DNA of 64,000 bases from Ailanthus altissimus (lineage: Eukaryota; Streptophyta; Magnoliopsida; Sapindales; Simaroubaceae), in assembly GCA_946807835.1 (NCBI GenBank), contig OX327686.1, positions 13,888,001 to 13,952,000 on the forward strand, read 5' to 3'. Both the position numbers and the translations under genes were made by a program. A model generated the notes under the pieces. That model saw only the letters and a program-made list of their open reading frames with translations, was not told where the DNA came from and ran no database searches. Positions within the stretch are counted from its first letter, which is position 1. Each line of letters starts with the position of its first letter. Below, piece by piece: positions 1 through 11,440 of this stretch.

Positions 1-34
1 AATGGATTTTTCAATATATTATCATTTTTTTTAA

Positions 35-200
35 CCCCTAACCAAGAGGTCAGGGCTTCAAATCCTCTTGGGGCCACCTGCCTAGGATATTTATATCCTA
101 TAAGTTTCCTGACAGCCAAGGTTCTAGTGTTTGGCACTACAAGTTAGTGAACTTTGAAGGGTCAAGGGGATTCTGGGTATCAATATATATGTAATATATT
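35..200 (+). mobile_element. tRNA-derived SINE-like remnant in DENN intron
   Basis: The stretch resembles the body of plant tRNA-related SINEs. A box-B-like motif (GGGCTTCAAATCC, near 52-64) is followed by CTTGGGGCCACC and then CCTAGGATATTTATATCC, a layout I recognise from dispersed plant SINEs. No box A is visible because the 5' end is ragged or outside the recognisable part, and there is no clear poly-A tail or target duplication. It lies just before the first DENN exon I can place. It could also be unrelated intron sequence; the call rests on motif resemblance only. Positions 200-341 hold nothing else I recognise. Confidence 0.35.
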
Positions 201-341
201 TTCGCATACTTTCAAGTGGGTTTTTGTTATAGTCATCTTTCAGAGAAAGTTGTTGCCTCTCGTATTCTTGCTCTTTTGATAACACCTCGTTGGTGTTGTT
301 TCCATAATATGCAATTTTCATTGGTTTTATACAGTTTTCAG

Positions 342-3300
342 GATTCTCCCATCGAGGACCGAAATTTTCGGAGTGACATTGATGATACAGAGACAGAAGA
401 GGCATCCTTCTCTGGGCAGGAAGATTCCAGTGATAATATTGATATTCTTGAATGGGCTAAGGTTTCAAATATTCCCTTTTTTGAGTTATTTTATGTATGT
501 TTCGGAAGTTCTCTGCCTTGTCTTGTTTAAACTTGACGGAATTCACCAAATTCTAGGCAAACAACCATGGATCCTTACAAATTCTGTGTGAGTATTACCG
601 GTTACGTTATCCTGCAAGAGGTACAACACTTCGATTTCATCCATTGGAGCACCTTCATCCCTTGGGATATCATAGACCAGATGAAACAGTTTTACATAGT
701 GCTGGCTCAACTATTGATTTGAGATCTTGCAGTTCTACTCTGGAATTTGTGGAGGTATTTGATGTCTTCCACTTGTTATATGTGTATCTAATTTTATTCT
801 TTCATCTTGCTTTTATCTTGAAGTACTTTTCATATGTTCAGGCATAGTAAGTCACTTTAATCTTACCGTGTTTGGTCTTACCAGGCACACACAGCACTGT
901 GGGCAGAGGAGGAAGCAACTTCACTATCAGCATGGACTGTTGCGTGTATATGTGGATCCTTGCGGCTGGAAAATGTAATTTAATGCCCTGGTGTTGGATA
1001 ATTTCATGTGAATACAATTCTTTTTAAAGGTTGTCTTGCATTTTTTCCTGTTAGGATATTACCTGGCTGTAGTGTAATATCCGGACAAACATGTCTGAAT
1101 TTGGTTACTGCTGTTCTAATGAGGCTCTTTATCTAAGAGATAATTTCCTTTGCATTTATTATTACAGTATCTATTGTTTTCAATGCAAGATTGAGCGTGA
1201 ATAATCTTCTCTTATAATGTAGTCAAGATGCAGCATATGTTTATATAAGTTTATGTCAATCAGGGAGAATAGGCTTGTTTCATCTAGTTTGTTATAATGA
1301 GCATATGCTGATATAAATTTGTTCTCTGTATTGATTTTCTGAGAGATTTGTACAGAAAGCTTACTGTAGTTACTGTTTCTTTCTGCAACCTTCAGGTGTT
1401 AACAATGTTTGCAGGTGCACTATTGGAGAAACAAATCGTGGTGGTTTGTTCTAATTTGGTATGTATCATCCCCCTTAGAGGTTGAAGATGGTCTTCTGCA
1501 TTTGGTGAGCTCCAAATGGAATCCTTTCAAAAGAAAATAAAGAAAAATCAAATGGAAATGCTTCCAAAGGAATTAGATTTATTCTGACAAAGTTTAAAAA
1601 ATTTTATGCCTTTGCTTCAAAGCTCCTTGCACTGAGCTGCCCCTATGACGAGTTACATTAGTTGATCTGGATTGTTTTAATGGTTAGGTTGGTGTGGGCC
1701 ATTTGAATAGTAGTGCACTAAGTGTGGATCTCCAGTTGTAGTGGGTGGCTCAGTTGGATCTAGATAAATTTCTCAAGGGTTGACTAATAAACACAAGAGG
1801 CAGATGCCTTTCTTTGCAAAACTTTCAAGAACTCTAGTTCAATTATGTGGATTTTGTCATTTGCTTTTGTTTCTTGGTCTTATATGTGGAAAGTGAATGT
1901 CCTTTGGTTTTGCTGCTCCCTTGGATTTTAAATTTTTTATACACAGGGAATTTTATCTGCGTCAGTTTTGTCTATTATCCCTCTGATCCGTCCCTACCGG
2001 TGGCAAAGCCTGCTAATGCCTGTATGGTCTCCTTTTGACATAGATTTTTTTAGAGATTCTTGACTGTTCCTTGGATGAATGATTTTATGAATGAATGTGC
2101 AGGTTTTGCCAGATGATATGTTGGACTTTTTGGATGCACCTGTTCCTTACATAGTGAGTGATCAAATATTTCCTGTGTGCCTTTTGTCATCCTTGATATC
2201 TAAAAAGAACTACTAATTAGCATGGGTACATGGATTGTGGGCACATTGTTCTGTTAAAGTTAGACGATCTTAAGCAGAGATAAGTTGATGTTGTTGGTGG
2301 ACTGAATTGTGAGCTCCTGCCTTAGTTTCCTTTCTAGTTATTGTCTCCAGAGTATTTGGACTTTAAATCTATAAAAAAGAATTGTGATGAAATTATATCA
2401 CCAAGAAATTTGGGCATTCTGATGCTTTTATCATTTATGGTGTATAAGTTATAATGCAATTTGCATGACTGGTGATCATCATTTTTTTCCCCTTTTCCTG
2501 GTTAGTACTATTTCTGATGTCGAAGTGGCTGACAAAGGTAACTTATGTGTAGGTTGGTGTAAAAAACAAAACAGGCGAAGTCCAGTCTAAGTTGACCAAT
2601 GTCATTCTGGTTGATGTTAACAAGAACCAGGTTTGCATCTTATTCTTCAATTCCATTTGTCTGCTTGTTATGTGTCTCATTCTGCTTATTAAACACTGTC
2701 ATGATCTGTAAGATCACAACATCAACAAAGGGCCAGCTGATGGTCTCATGGATTATATCTACAATAATTTTCCTTTCACCGTCAATGGACAGTGGAAAAA
2801 TCACGACATCGTTCTCGTGGCATTTTGGGTGGAAGCCCTCTGTGTGTCTTTGTTTTTTTTGAATGAATGGGAGGCCCCCATATTGTGAAATAAGTGCAAC
2901 CACTTCTAAGTGAGTTGATTTTGTTTGAACATATCGATTAAAAGAAGGGAAAAAAGAGAAAGACTTCATCAAATTTCGTCGTTCAATGTGCAAACTAAAA
3001 TTCTTAGAGGGTTTGATGTGCCATATTTGGGTTGGGAGGAAGAGGGGTTGCAATTGTGACTTCGGATGATTGAAACCATTTAAGAATAACAGTGGATAAT
3101 AGGTCAGGAAAGGGAACCATTCTGGCTTCATGTTGTGAAATAGTGTCAATTTTTTATGCATGAGCTTCACATGATTAATGCTAATACAATAACCTCTATA
3201 GTCTTCTAAATATATGAAAAGAGAAGTTGGGGAATAAAATTGCTTTCGAGTTTTTTCAATTTTTGATGAGTGCTCTCTCTCTCTCTCTCTTATATGTTAT

Positions 3301-6031
3301 TCTTTAGCTCTCTTCATACGGGATACTTTTTATTTTGCTTAGCTTCATGTATATGAATTTTATTCATCTGTTTCTATTTTTCCATTGCATGTTGTGATAG
3401 GTAAAGGCACCATCAATACCACAACTGCCGCAACAGAAGCAGTTACTTTCATCGTTAATCCCTTATCATGCAAAGCTTGTAGGAGAAAGTTATTTGGCAA
3501 AGAAAAGACCAGTGTATCAGTGCACAGATGTACAGGTGTGCTAACTGCTTCTTTCCTTATCTTAAGTTGGCCTTCCCCACTCCTTCCCCGATCCTTCCTC
3601 CACTTCTCGTCATTACATATAAGTTGTTATTTTTACCATTCAATGTATTTAATTCTTGTGCAGTGGTATAAATGGTTAAAACTCATGACCTGAAAGTTGT
3701 GTTCCGAGTTTTGTTGGGTAGCTGCATTTAGAACTTTGATATCTGAACTAGATCTCCTGTTGTCCATATTTCCCATTAGTATTAATTGTTTTTGTTAAAG
3801 TGCATCTTAGAACTTTCAACTCTTGAGCTGAAAGTTTTGTTTCAAGTTCTGTTGGGTAGCTGCATTTATAACTTTGGCATCTGAACTAGATCTCCTGTTC
3901 AAATTTCCTATTAGTAGTTAATGCATTTTTTATCTAAATCCTTTTGCAAGAGTTGTGAGAATATTTGTATATGTGGTTGATTGATTATTTGTGAAAATCA
4001 TAATATTTGACATCGGGTCTGCACTTATCCAGCAACTTCTGTATGTGAAAGTGTGTAGCTATATACCATTTTTGATGGTATAATCAATTATGAATCTTTA
4101 TTTTTCTCTGCAACCATCTTTCTTATTACTGAACTTGACTGGAAAGAGTCTTGATACTTTGATTTTGGAGGTGTGCCATATGATAGTGTCAGTTAGCATA
4201 AATATAAATGACCCTTTCTGTGCAAGACTGCCCTCTTCAAGTGTAAGATTAATGGCTCTCACACACTCTTAAAGTTTTTAGGCTATGACATACTTCCAGG
4301 GCACAAAGCAGTGGTATTTGTGATAGTTGTAAATCTGCAAGATTTCCTTTTGTTCCTCTTTATTATCAAATCCTACATTGTGTACTGCACGGTCCACCAT
4401 TTGGCTGATGGATCATGTATAGTTTTGTCATAATGCAACCAAGTTGTTGGAAACATTTTCCCTGGGTGAATCATTGACCCATCACTTTTTATATATGTTT
4501 TGTTTCTTGATTTATAGCTCAGTTGATATGATTAGTAAGATGTGGCTTTGTTGTTTTGTTCTTGTTCTTAATTTTTTGTTTTGTGATTTCTGTTTCCATT
4601 ATGTACAGATTGAAGCTGCCAAGGGTTTTCTGTCAGTCTTAAGATCTTATTTGGATTCGCTTTGCTCTAATCTGCGTTCTCACACAATCACAAATGTCCA
4701 GTCAAATAATGATAAGGTATTTTCCAAATCATAATGTTTCAAGTGTACAATTTTGTTTATAATATTTGTATTCTCCAGTTAAAATGTCTAACATCTGCTA
4801 TGTGTCTAATACTGTTAATTGAAAGTAACTAATTTATGATTTGTTCAACAAACTTCATGAATTTATGGCACACCATGAACGAACTTGTAAGGACTTCACA
4901 ATGCTGGTAATGAAGGTGTTCTAAGTCATTTTAATACTTACTTTCTGTACTTTGTGCTAGAAAAGTTATATTTTAGGGATGTGTGAGTGCACACCAGCCT
5001 GGAATGATGTGAATTATGAAACAGAATGAGATGTTTGATTGAGAACTGTTTGAAGTATCCATCGAGTCATGACGTAGGATAAGAAAGTTTTGCTGCCAAC
5101 TGTTGCGAATAAGAAAGTCAAAAGAAGAAGAGAGGTTAAGATAGAAGAAAAGAGGGAGAAAAGTATAACAATTAGTAGAGATGGGTAGAAAGGACAAAAG
5201 AGATATGAAATAGAGGCATAGAACAGGGGATATTACTGAAAATAAACAATATGCTATTCACTAAGAAAAATACATCTAAGCCTAATTCTTTCTTCTCATT
5301 AGCGTGCTAAACAGAGCACTTTCCTGGTCAGAAAGGTACAGAAAGAATTAGGCTTAGATGAATTTTTCTTAGTGAATAGCATATTGTTTATTTTCTGACC
5401 AGGAAAGTGCTCTGTTTAGCACGCTAATGAGAATACTCTGTGAATTCATGTAAAATTTGCATATAATCATTGGCTTTCATTGTTCAATTGCAAGTACTCA
5501 TTTATATTGCTTTAAATCTGATTTTGATATCCTTTTCTAGGTATCTTTGCTTTTAAAGGAGAGTTTCATTGAATCATTCCCTAGTCGTGATCGGCCATTT
5601 ATGAAGGTAAACTATTTGACTCTCCCAAATATATTTTCTGTTGATTTAAGAATTGTTTTCCTCTTTGAGCAATACCTATTTTTTTTTTTGCCTAACCATA
5701 GAATAATATATCTTGTTGCACATGGGCTTATATTTTGGAGGACCTAATTCCCGGTTCTACTCGGTACCTTTGTTATTGGCTAAGACATTTGTTACATCAT
5801 AATGATTTGTATGTAAAACATCTTAATAACTCAACCTCTTTTTCCACCCCATTTTCGATATCAAGTACTATCATCACACTTCAATCCTTACGCATCTATG
5901 CTATTTCATTTGTGAATATCTACTGATGCATCTAATTGTTCCTATTTTCATTCTGCAAACAGCTCTTTGTGGACACACAGCTTTTCTCTGTACGTACAGA
6001 TCTTGTTCTCTCTTTCTTCCAAAAGCAATAG
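342..6031 (+). CDS. DENN (AEX-3-like) domain protein, 3' part of gene, 11 exons
   Basis: DENN proteins act mainly as Rab GTPase exchange factors in membrane traffic; the exact Rab partner of this plant subgroup is not evident from sequence. Coding exons with GT-AG borders, all in phase 0: 342-461, 557-754, 885-974, 1396-1458, 1947-2021, 2103-2153, 2553-2630, 3401-3535, 4609-4716, 5541-5606 and 5963-6031 (stop TAG 6029-6031). Together they give 350 codons with no internal stop. The first exon is acidic (DIDDTETEEASFSGQED). The cDENN core follows, with ALLEKQIVVVCSNL, then GILSASVLSIIPLIRPYRWQ and VLPDDMLDFLDAPVPYI across adjacent exons. The last exon ends in LVLSFFQKQ. The N-terminal half, including the uDENN part, must lie left of the window. 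A possible poly-A signal AATAAA is at 6179-6184. Intact reading frames across all eleven exons argue for a functional gene. Exon borders are inferred from frame and splice motifs, not from transcripts. Confidence 0.88.
3273..3290. repeat. (CT)n microsatellite in DENN intron
   Basis: A short pure CT dinucleotide run of about nine units lies in the intron between the exons ending at 2630 and starting at 3401. It has no coding role. Confidence 0.9.
3688..3922. repeat. Degenerate tandem duplication in DENN intron
   Basis: Two copies of roughly 100 bp are seen at about 3689-3787 and 3827-3922. Both contain GTTGGGTAGCTGCATTTA and CTGAACTAGATCTCCTGTT, separated by the same distance. They differ by scattered substitutions and small indels, so this is an old local duplication inside the intron between the exons ending at 3535 and starting at 4609. 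Confidence 0.85.
5238..5433. repeat. Interleaved inverted repeat A-B-A'-B' with 4-bp flanking repeat
   Basis: Block A (5238-5292, 55 bp) is the reverse complement of A' (5341-5395) with one mismatch. Block B (5293-5334, 42 bp) is the exact reverse complement of B' (5392-5433). The order is A B A' B', not the A B B' A' of an ordinary snap-back palindrome, so the second half is a circularly permuted inversion of the first. TACT flanks the whole 196-bp unit at 5234-5237 and 5434-5437, which could be a target duplication. It lies in the intron between the exons ending at 4716 and starting at 5541. No ORF is present. Confidence 0.93.
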
Positions 6032-8800
6032 TGTTATGCAAGGATGGCCCAGAATTGCCTGTTGTGTTGTAATTTGAACGCAGGTTCAGTAATGTATCAA
6101 GCTTAAATTATGTTGATTTAGGTTAAAATATATTGTACTTTTAACTTGCTTTATAGTTTATCTCTGCGTCTCACATAGAATAAAAAAATGAAATCTCCCT
6201 CACTAATTACTGTAAATGTACACTCTCCGGGTGTTTCCGATAATGAATTGTAACAGTTATCCTCCAAATGTAAATACTAACAAGAATCGGATCTTATTTT
6301 CATTTTTGCATCCTAAATGTTCAGACCATAGATCTAGCATGCTCAATTTTTTTATATTTTTAATCATCCTTTTTCACCACATGGGTTGTATGTGCCAATG
6401 GTTGGGTATGAACTCAGTATTGGATGAAATATAAAAATGTTAAATGCTGCCTTTGAGGATGGTGAGAAGACCGATAAATTCATATTTCAAAAGTACATTT
6501 GGTAACAAAATCCATAGTTGTTTTAGATTGGCCGAGCCAGCCTTTAGCTGATTGGAGCTCGCTATTCTGATGTGATGGAATAAAACAAGTTACATTTGTC
6601 ATAGTGTGGGATCGTTTTAAGCTATATGAAGTCTCGAAAGCTAATGGCAAAATAAAGTAGATGGTGATTTGGTGGGGGGCCGTGTTCCAGCTTAGGCACA
6701 TAATGCTCAAAACAAACCAGAGCTGCTTTCCACAGGGACAATTATTACTCCTTTCCATGTGGCAAGTAGTAGCTATGTTTTAACAATTATTATTAATGCG
6801 ACGTAGAGGCAGATTCATAAAAATTCTACTTTCTATTCTCCGCAAACATTTGAAAAGACGCAGCAGTGAGTTATCAGTTATGTGTGTCTGCACATGCCAA
6901 GACAAGAAAAATGGCCATGAGTTGAAAAGGGCTCTTGTTTCGGTGGTCCACTTTGTGTGTGCGTCTAGCTGGTGCATTTCTAGTTGTATTATTAGTATAA
7001 TTTGTGTGTTTCCCATAAAAGCCCCTTCTTAAGTTTAGAAGAGAGATTTTGCTATGAGCATGCAATGCTCTCCATGTTCATTTATTCCCACATCTGATAG
7101 AATGTATTTTAATGTTATGCATGTATGAGGTATGGATGTTGAACCTTATGTTCAGTATATATTCACCTTTCCAAAGACAACTTGAGGTAATATTATGGCC
7201 ACAGCCAGAGGATACAATCTTTCTGAATGGGAAATAATGGAGTGCGTGACTCTGTTTTGTAATTTGATGCCGACTGTTGAAGTTGAAGTTGCATGCTCAG
7301 TCAGTGGACCAGGTACTCTCAGTCGAGGTAATATTTTGCCCCTATCCAGGGCTTTTTACTTTTTACTTTTTACTAAGCCAAGTTTCATCGACCTACTGTG
7401 TTAACTGAATAATTAAACTATTTCTTATTCTTTTACAAAGCCAAGTGAAACAGTGGAGTGGAGTGGAGTGGTGTGCTCTGCCAAACACTAGTTAGGGAAA
7501 TTTGCTGAAGAAATGCAACTTGGGGAGCTGTCTTGTTCAATTGGGTGTTTATACAAACAAAAGAAAAATATATTATGCATGTGTTGGAGCCTGGCATCAC
7601 AGTGCTAAACAGTGCATTCTTGTACCGCTTCTGCCAAACTTACAAAAAAAATACTTGTTTAAGTTTCAGGAATTAAATGCAAACAAACAAAAATCAATAG
7701 ACCCCTAATTTCTTTTCTTTTACCCTTCTCACCTTGTCGATGTTGAATTGCCTTATTATATATCCTCCTCAATCTTTCGATTAAAAAAAAAAAAACTATG
7801 CAAAAATCCCAATCCACAGATAAAAGGAGGAAGAGATATCATTTGGAAACTGTTCGCTTAACTTTCATATGAAACCAACCATAGCTGTTCAGCCTCTTCT
7901 GGTTGGCTGGTCGTTCGTGAATGTTCCGTTCCTAGCTAAATGCACTGGTTTCAATAATCAGTTTTAGCTGTGCATTCATATGCTGATCATGCTTCATCCC
8001 ACCACGCACTCAGTTACATCTCCAACTTTTAGGATAGTAATTTTGTAAAATTTAGAGATCTTTAAGCACCCTTTTGATAATGAAATTTGAATGAGCAGCT
8101 ACCTATAGTTATTTAAAAAAGTATGAAGCAAAGATGGTTCATGCAAACTTATTAGCTTCTTTAAAGAAGATAAGCAGAGCAGCACGTGTTTCTGTAATGT
8201 GTTCATATTGTAAGTAACAAAACAAACAAAAGTTCATATCTTTAATTAAAAAAAAAAAAAGGGAAAGGGAAAATGGAAGGGTTCCAGTCTTACCAGAACC
8301 TAAAGAGTTCCTGGCACTAGACTATATATTTCATTTTCTCAATTTCCCAAATAGAAAAAGGTCAAATAGTAAGTGGAGGGCACTGGGGTCTGAGAGTTAA
8401 TAGCAGTAAAAGCCTCAACACCGTACAATCTTCTCAGAGGGGCAGATATTGGCTTGACACACAAAGAGAGAGTCAGACACCAATGCTCTGCTTACAGTCT
8501 GAGCTGATATATATATATATATATGTATATTATTATAATGTATAATAAATATTTCCTCTTTACTCTTTGTTTTTTTACAGTCTTTTAAATCCACTACCCT
8601 TTAGTTTATGGGTTTCCGTAGAGTTGTCAGAGACAGGAGCTGCCACAAAGGCAGCTTAGCTGCATGACCAGAAGCTAGAGACAGGTTCAGTCATAATATG
8701 AGCAGCTCTCTTCTCTCATCACAGGAGAGAGAAAAATTGCAAAGCAAAGCACTCTGTAATCAGAACCGTTGGTTTTATCCATGTACAGAAGATTCGCAGG
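6032..8800. other. Intergenic region between DENN and GRF genes
   Basis: This holds the DENN 3' untranslated region and then the GRF upstream region. I see no convincing coding region on either strand: the ORFs are short, lack codon-like composition and match nothing I know. Small features are an AGTGG-rich stretch near 7450-7475, poly-A runs near 7782-7795 and 8249-8260, and a TA microsatellite near 8508-8524. Promoter elements of GRF probably lie in the last few hundred bases. Confidence 0.6.
8508..8524. repeat. (TA)n microsatellite upstream of GRF
   Basis: A short TA dinucleotide run about 540 bp upstream of the GRF start codon. It could be polymorphic in length between individuals. Confidence 0.85.
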
Positions 8801-8824
8801 CCAATGGTCCCTTAAATAAATATA
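8801..8824 (+). promoter_or_regulatory. Putative GRF core promoter: CCAAT and TATA-like motifs
   Basis: CCAATGG at 8801-8807 is followed by AAATAAATATA at 8814-8824, which can serve as a TATA element. A CT-rich stretch (CTCTGTCTCTCAACTCTC, about 8846-8863), typical of plant transcription start regions and 5' leaders, follows about 20-40 bp downstream. The GRF start codon is about 230 bp further on. Assignment is by motif and position only. Confidence 0.45.
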
Positions 8825-8887
8825 CCTACTCTACTTACACCAAAGCTCTGTCTCTCAACTCTCTAGCTCTAGCATAGTTGTTAGTAA

Positions 8888-8947
8888 ATGACCAGTCCAG
8901 TCCACAAACTCACACACCCCGCTTCTCCTCCCTCCTATTTGCACTGA
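8888..8947 (+). CDS. Upstream ORF in the GRF leader (19 codons)
   Basis: If transcription starts near 8850, this is the first ATG of the mRNA. It opens a frame of 19 codons ending in TGA at 8945-8947, about 108 bp before the GRF start codon. The peptide begins MTSPVHKLTHP and matches nothing known to me. It might reduce translation of the main ORF. Its inclusion in the mature leader depends on the true transcription start, which I cannot see. Confidence 0.35.
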   Translation: MTSPVHKLTHPASPPSYLH

Positions 8948-9055
8948 AACTGTCTCTCTTTCACTTAAGTACTGTGTGTTCTAAACACCAGTGCTTTCCT
9001 TTTGTTTCATCTTACTTAGTTAATTTTCTTTCCCCTTCTTCTCTTTCACAATCAA

Positions 9056-10455
9056 ATGAGTAGTAATATGAGTGGAAGAAACAGGTTTCCCTTCACTGCA
9101 TCTCAGTGGCAAGAACTTGAACACCAAGCTCTAATCTATAAGTACATGGTCTCAGGCATCCCCATTCCTCCTGATCTCCTCTTTACAATCAAGAGAAGCA
9201 GCTTTGACTCTCCTCTCTCTGCAAAGCTCTTTCCTCATCAACATCAACATAGTGAGCCGCCTAAGTCATCTCTTTAGCTCACAAATTATAATCTTTTTGA
9301 GTTCTTTTGTTTTGTTTTATTACTGGTATAATTATTTTGGCCCTTTGTTAGAAATATAAAAAAGAATGGGTTTTGGGGGTTTTGTATGTGCAGTTGGATG
9401 GAACTGTTTTCAAATTGGTCCAGGGAGAAAAATAGACCCAGAACCTGGGAGGTGTAGAAGAACGGATGGCAAGAAATGGAGATGCTCAAAAGAAGCATAC
9501 CCAGATTCAAAATACTGTGAGAGACACATGCATAGAGGCAAAAACCGTTCAAGAAAGCCTGTGGAAGTTTCTACTACGCCACCTTCAACACAAACTGTCT
9601 CATCAATCACCCAAAACTCATCTTTTGTCCACCACCCCCACCCCCAGGTCTCTCATTCTCTCTCGGACTCTCATCACCACCAACACCAACTTCACTATCC
9701 TGGTTATAACTCCCATCTCAGCCATCCCTTTGTATATCCTTCAAAGCCTTCTGGGATTGGTCTGTCACCTCAAGAAAGTTTGAACCTGAACTCAAGTCAC
9801 TTGGTTTTGGACTCTGGTTCTGGTTCCCAGAGCAATAATGCTGACTACAGGTATGTCTAAAAATGAAGGTCTTTAAGTTTCTTGGGTTTGTTTGTTTTGA
9901 GAGGTTTTATCTTGAAATCTTGTTAATGGGTTGGGTTTTTCTTCGTTGTGATCAAGAAGAAACAGATATATTTATGGACTTAAGGAGGACGTTGATGAGC
10001 ATGCTTTTTTCTCGGAGCCATCGGGAAATATTAGGAGCTTTTCTAGTACATCTATGGATGATTCTTGGCAACTTACTCCACTGACTATAAGTTCCTCTTC
10101 TTCTTCTTCTTCAAAACAGAGGAGCAGCTGCTCCGGTCTACAAAGTGACTACTCTTACTTGCAGCTTCAAAGCCTTAGTGATCACAACCCAAGACAACAA
10201 GACAAGCAAGATCAGCATCGCTATGTTTTGGGTAGTGAAATCAAGTGTGAACTGCCCATGAAACTGGAGAGAGAACAAGAAGGATCCCAAAAGACTGTTC
10301 ATCGCTTCTTTGATGAATGGCCACCTAAAACAAGAGATTCATATCTTGATTTGGATGATAAATCATCAAATGCTGCTTCAGTTTCAACAACCAATCTCTC
10401 AATTTCCATTCCCTCTGCACATGACTTTCCCATTTTTAGTTCAAGAGCTCCATGA
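9056..10455 (+). CDS. GRF6-like: Growth-regulating factor, GRF5/GRF6 type
   Basis: GRFs are plant transcription factors that work with GIF/AN3 coactivators to promote cell proliferation in leaves and other organs. Exons are 9056-9251, 9394-9850 and 9960-10455, giving 382 residues with no internal stop. The QLQ domain (GIF binding) is at residues about 11-46, with [20 protein letters not shown]. The WRC domain is at about 77-120, with [17 protein letters not shown] then [20 protein letters not shown]; its C3H zinc-binding residues and basic nuclear signal are present. The rest is rich in Ser, His and Gln, with poly-Ser near residue 263, as expected for a transactivation region. Start choice: the first ATG of the open frame, with another Met at residue 5 and no in-frame ATG upstream. 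Intron 2 uses the second of two nearby AGs (exon from 9960), which keeps the frame. Neighbour order with CTR9 matches Arabidopsis GRF6-VIP6, so I favour the GRF6 lineage over GRF5. Confidence 0.93.
9546..9566 (+). promoter_or_regulatory. miR396 target site in GRF mRNA
   Basis: The 21 bases encode the end of the WRC domain (RSRKPVE) and read CGTTCAAGAAAGC then CTGTGGAA. This is the standard plant GRF target of miR396, including the single bulged base that separates the seed-paired GTGGAA side from the rest. miR396 guides cleavage of such mRNAs and lowers GRF level in mature tissue. The match is by eye against the known miR396 sequence. Confidence 0.9.
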
Positions 10456-11319
10456 TGGTAATTGAATCTTTAGACAAACTTCTTTATCAAGTTCTTTTTT
10501 CCCCCCAACTTTAAGATATGCTTTTTTTAATTAACCTGATTGGTCATCATTTACTTTAAAACTTAAAAACACTTTTCTTTATTTCATGTTATTTTTCAGA
10601 TGGTAAGAGTTTTTCAGGTGGCGGGCTTCTATATTTATGGCCAAATATGTACTTGGCGGTGGTGGTGGTCACACTTTCAAAGAACTGCTTTTCAATTTTT
10701 GTTTTAGGGGGCTTTATTATCATTATTATGGTTTTGTTCTGGAAAATTTGGTGAAGTTCCATCATGTGTTGCCTAATAATGAAGATTTGAATGTGAAATG
10801 CTTTCTTGGTGCTACTCTTACATAATACTTTCATAAATAGATTGTGAAACAAACATTTTGATGTGTATCTTCAGGGTTTTCTCATTGGTTGCTTTCAATT
10901 CAACCTTCTGCTTGTTGCAATTATATAGTTGAGGGGCCCCAATGTTTCTCAATGTATTTGCTCATCTAACACTTTTATGCCCACTTTATTGCAGTATCGT
11001 TCGTACCATAGTAGAATCAGTAAATGCAACTATTATTTGGGAATATTTATTCCATTTTCTAGTAAACTATAGCTTTTATCAAACTTTTTTGGACTTGATG
11101 CAAGACAAAAATTCGTATAATTCAACATAAATCCATAGATTAAATCAAAATTTTTAACCAATTTGAATCAACTCTGCACCAAGCATCACAGTCCAGGTCC
11201 AAGTAGTTAGGACATTGAGTGTTATTTTTCTCTATTAGAATTCAAATTTTTTTTTTAAATTTTTGATTGGGGCATGTCGAATTGTTGGGTGGGAGTTTTG
11301 CTCTCTCAAGGGCATGTGT

Positions 11320-11440
11320 GAGTTTATCGAGTGATGATATTTCGGGCAAATTTTAGCGTACCAATTTATCGAGCGGTGATATTTCAGACAAACTTTAATG
11401 TGTCAATTTATCTGACTGGTGATATTTCTGAGCAGACCTC
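11320..11440. repeat. Three-copy degenerate tandem repeat, 42-bp period
   Basis: Units start at about 11320, 11362 and 11404. Each carries a variant of ATTTATCGAGYGGTGATATTTC followed by a GGCAAAYTTTA-like segment; the third unit is the most diverged. The repeat is embedded in what looks like an old dispersed element. Confidence 0.75.

Noticed and set aside
122..168. Possible further DENN exon before 342
   Set aside because: An open frame with AG and GT borders can be drawn, but the peptide does not resemble the family and overlaps the SINE-like segment.
2640..3170. 176-codon minus-strand ORF over a DENN intron
   Set aside because: It lies antisense across an intron of a well-supported + strand gene and shows no known motif. 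Chance ORF in AT-rich sequence.
7195..7404. 69-codon ORF MATARGYNLSEWEIMEC upstream of GRF
   Set aside because: No recognisable domain, no splice or promoter context, and it runs into low-complexity sequence. Likely chance.
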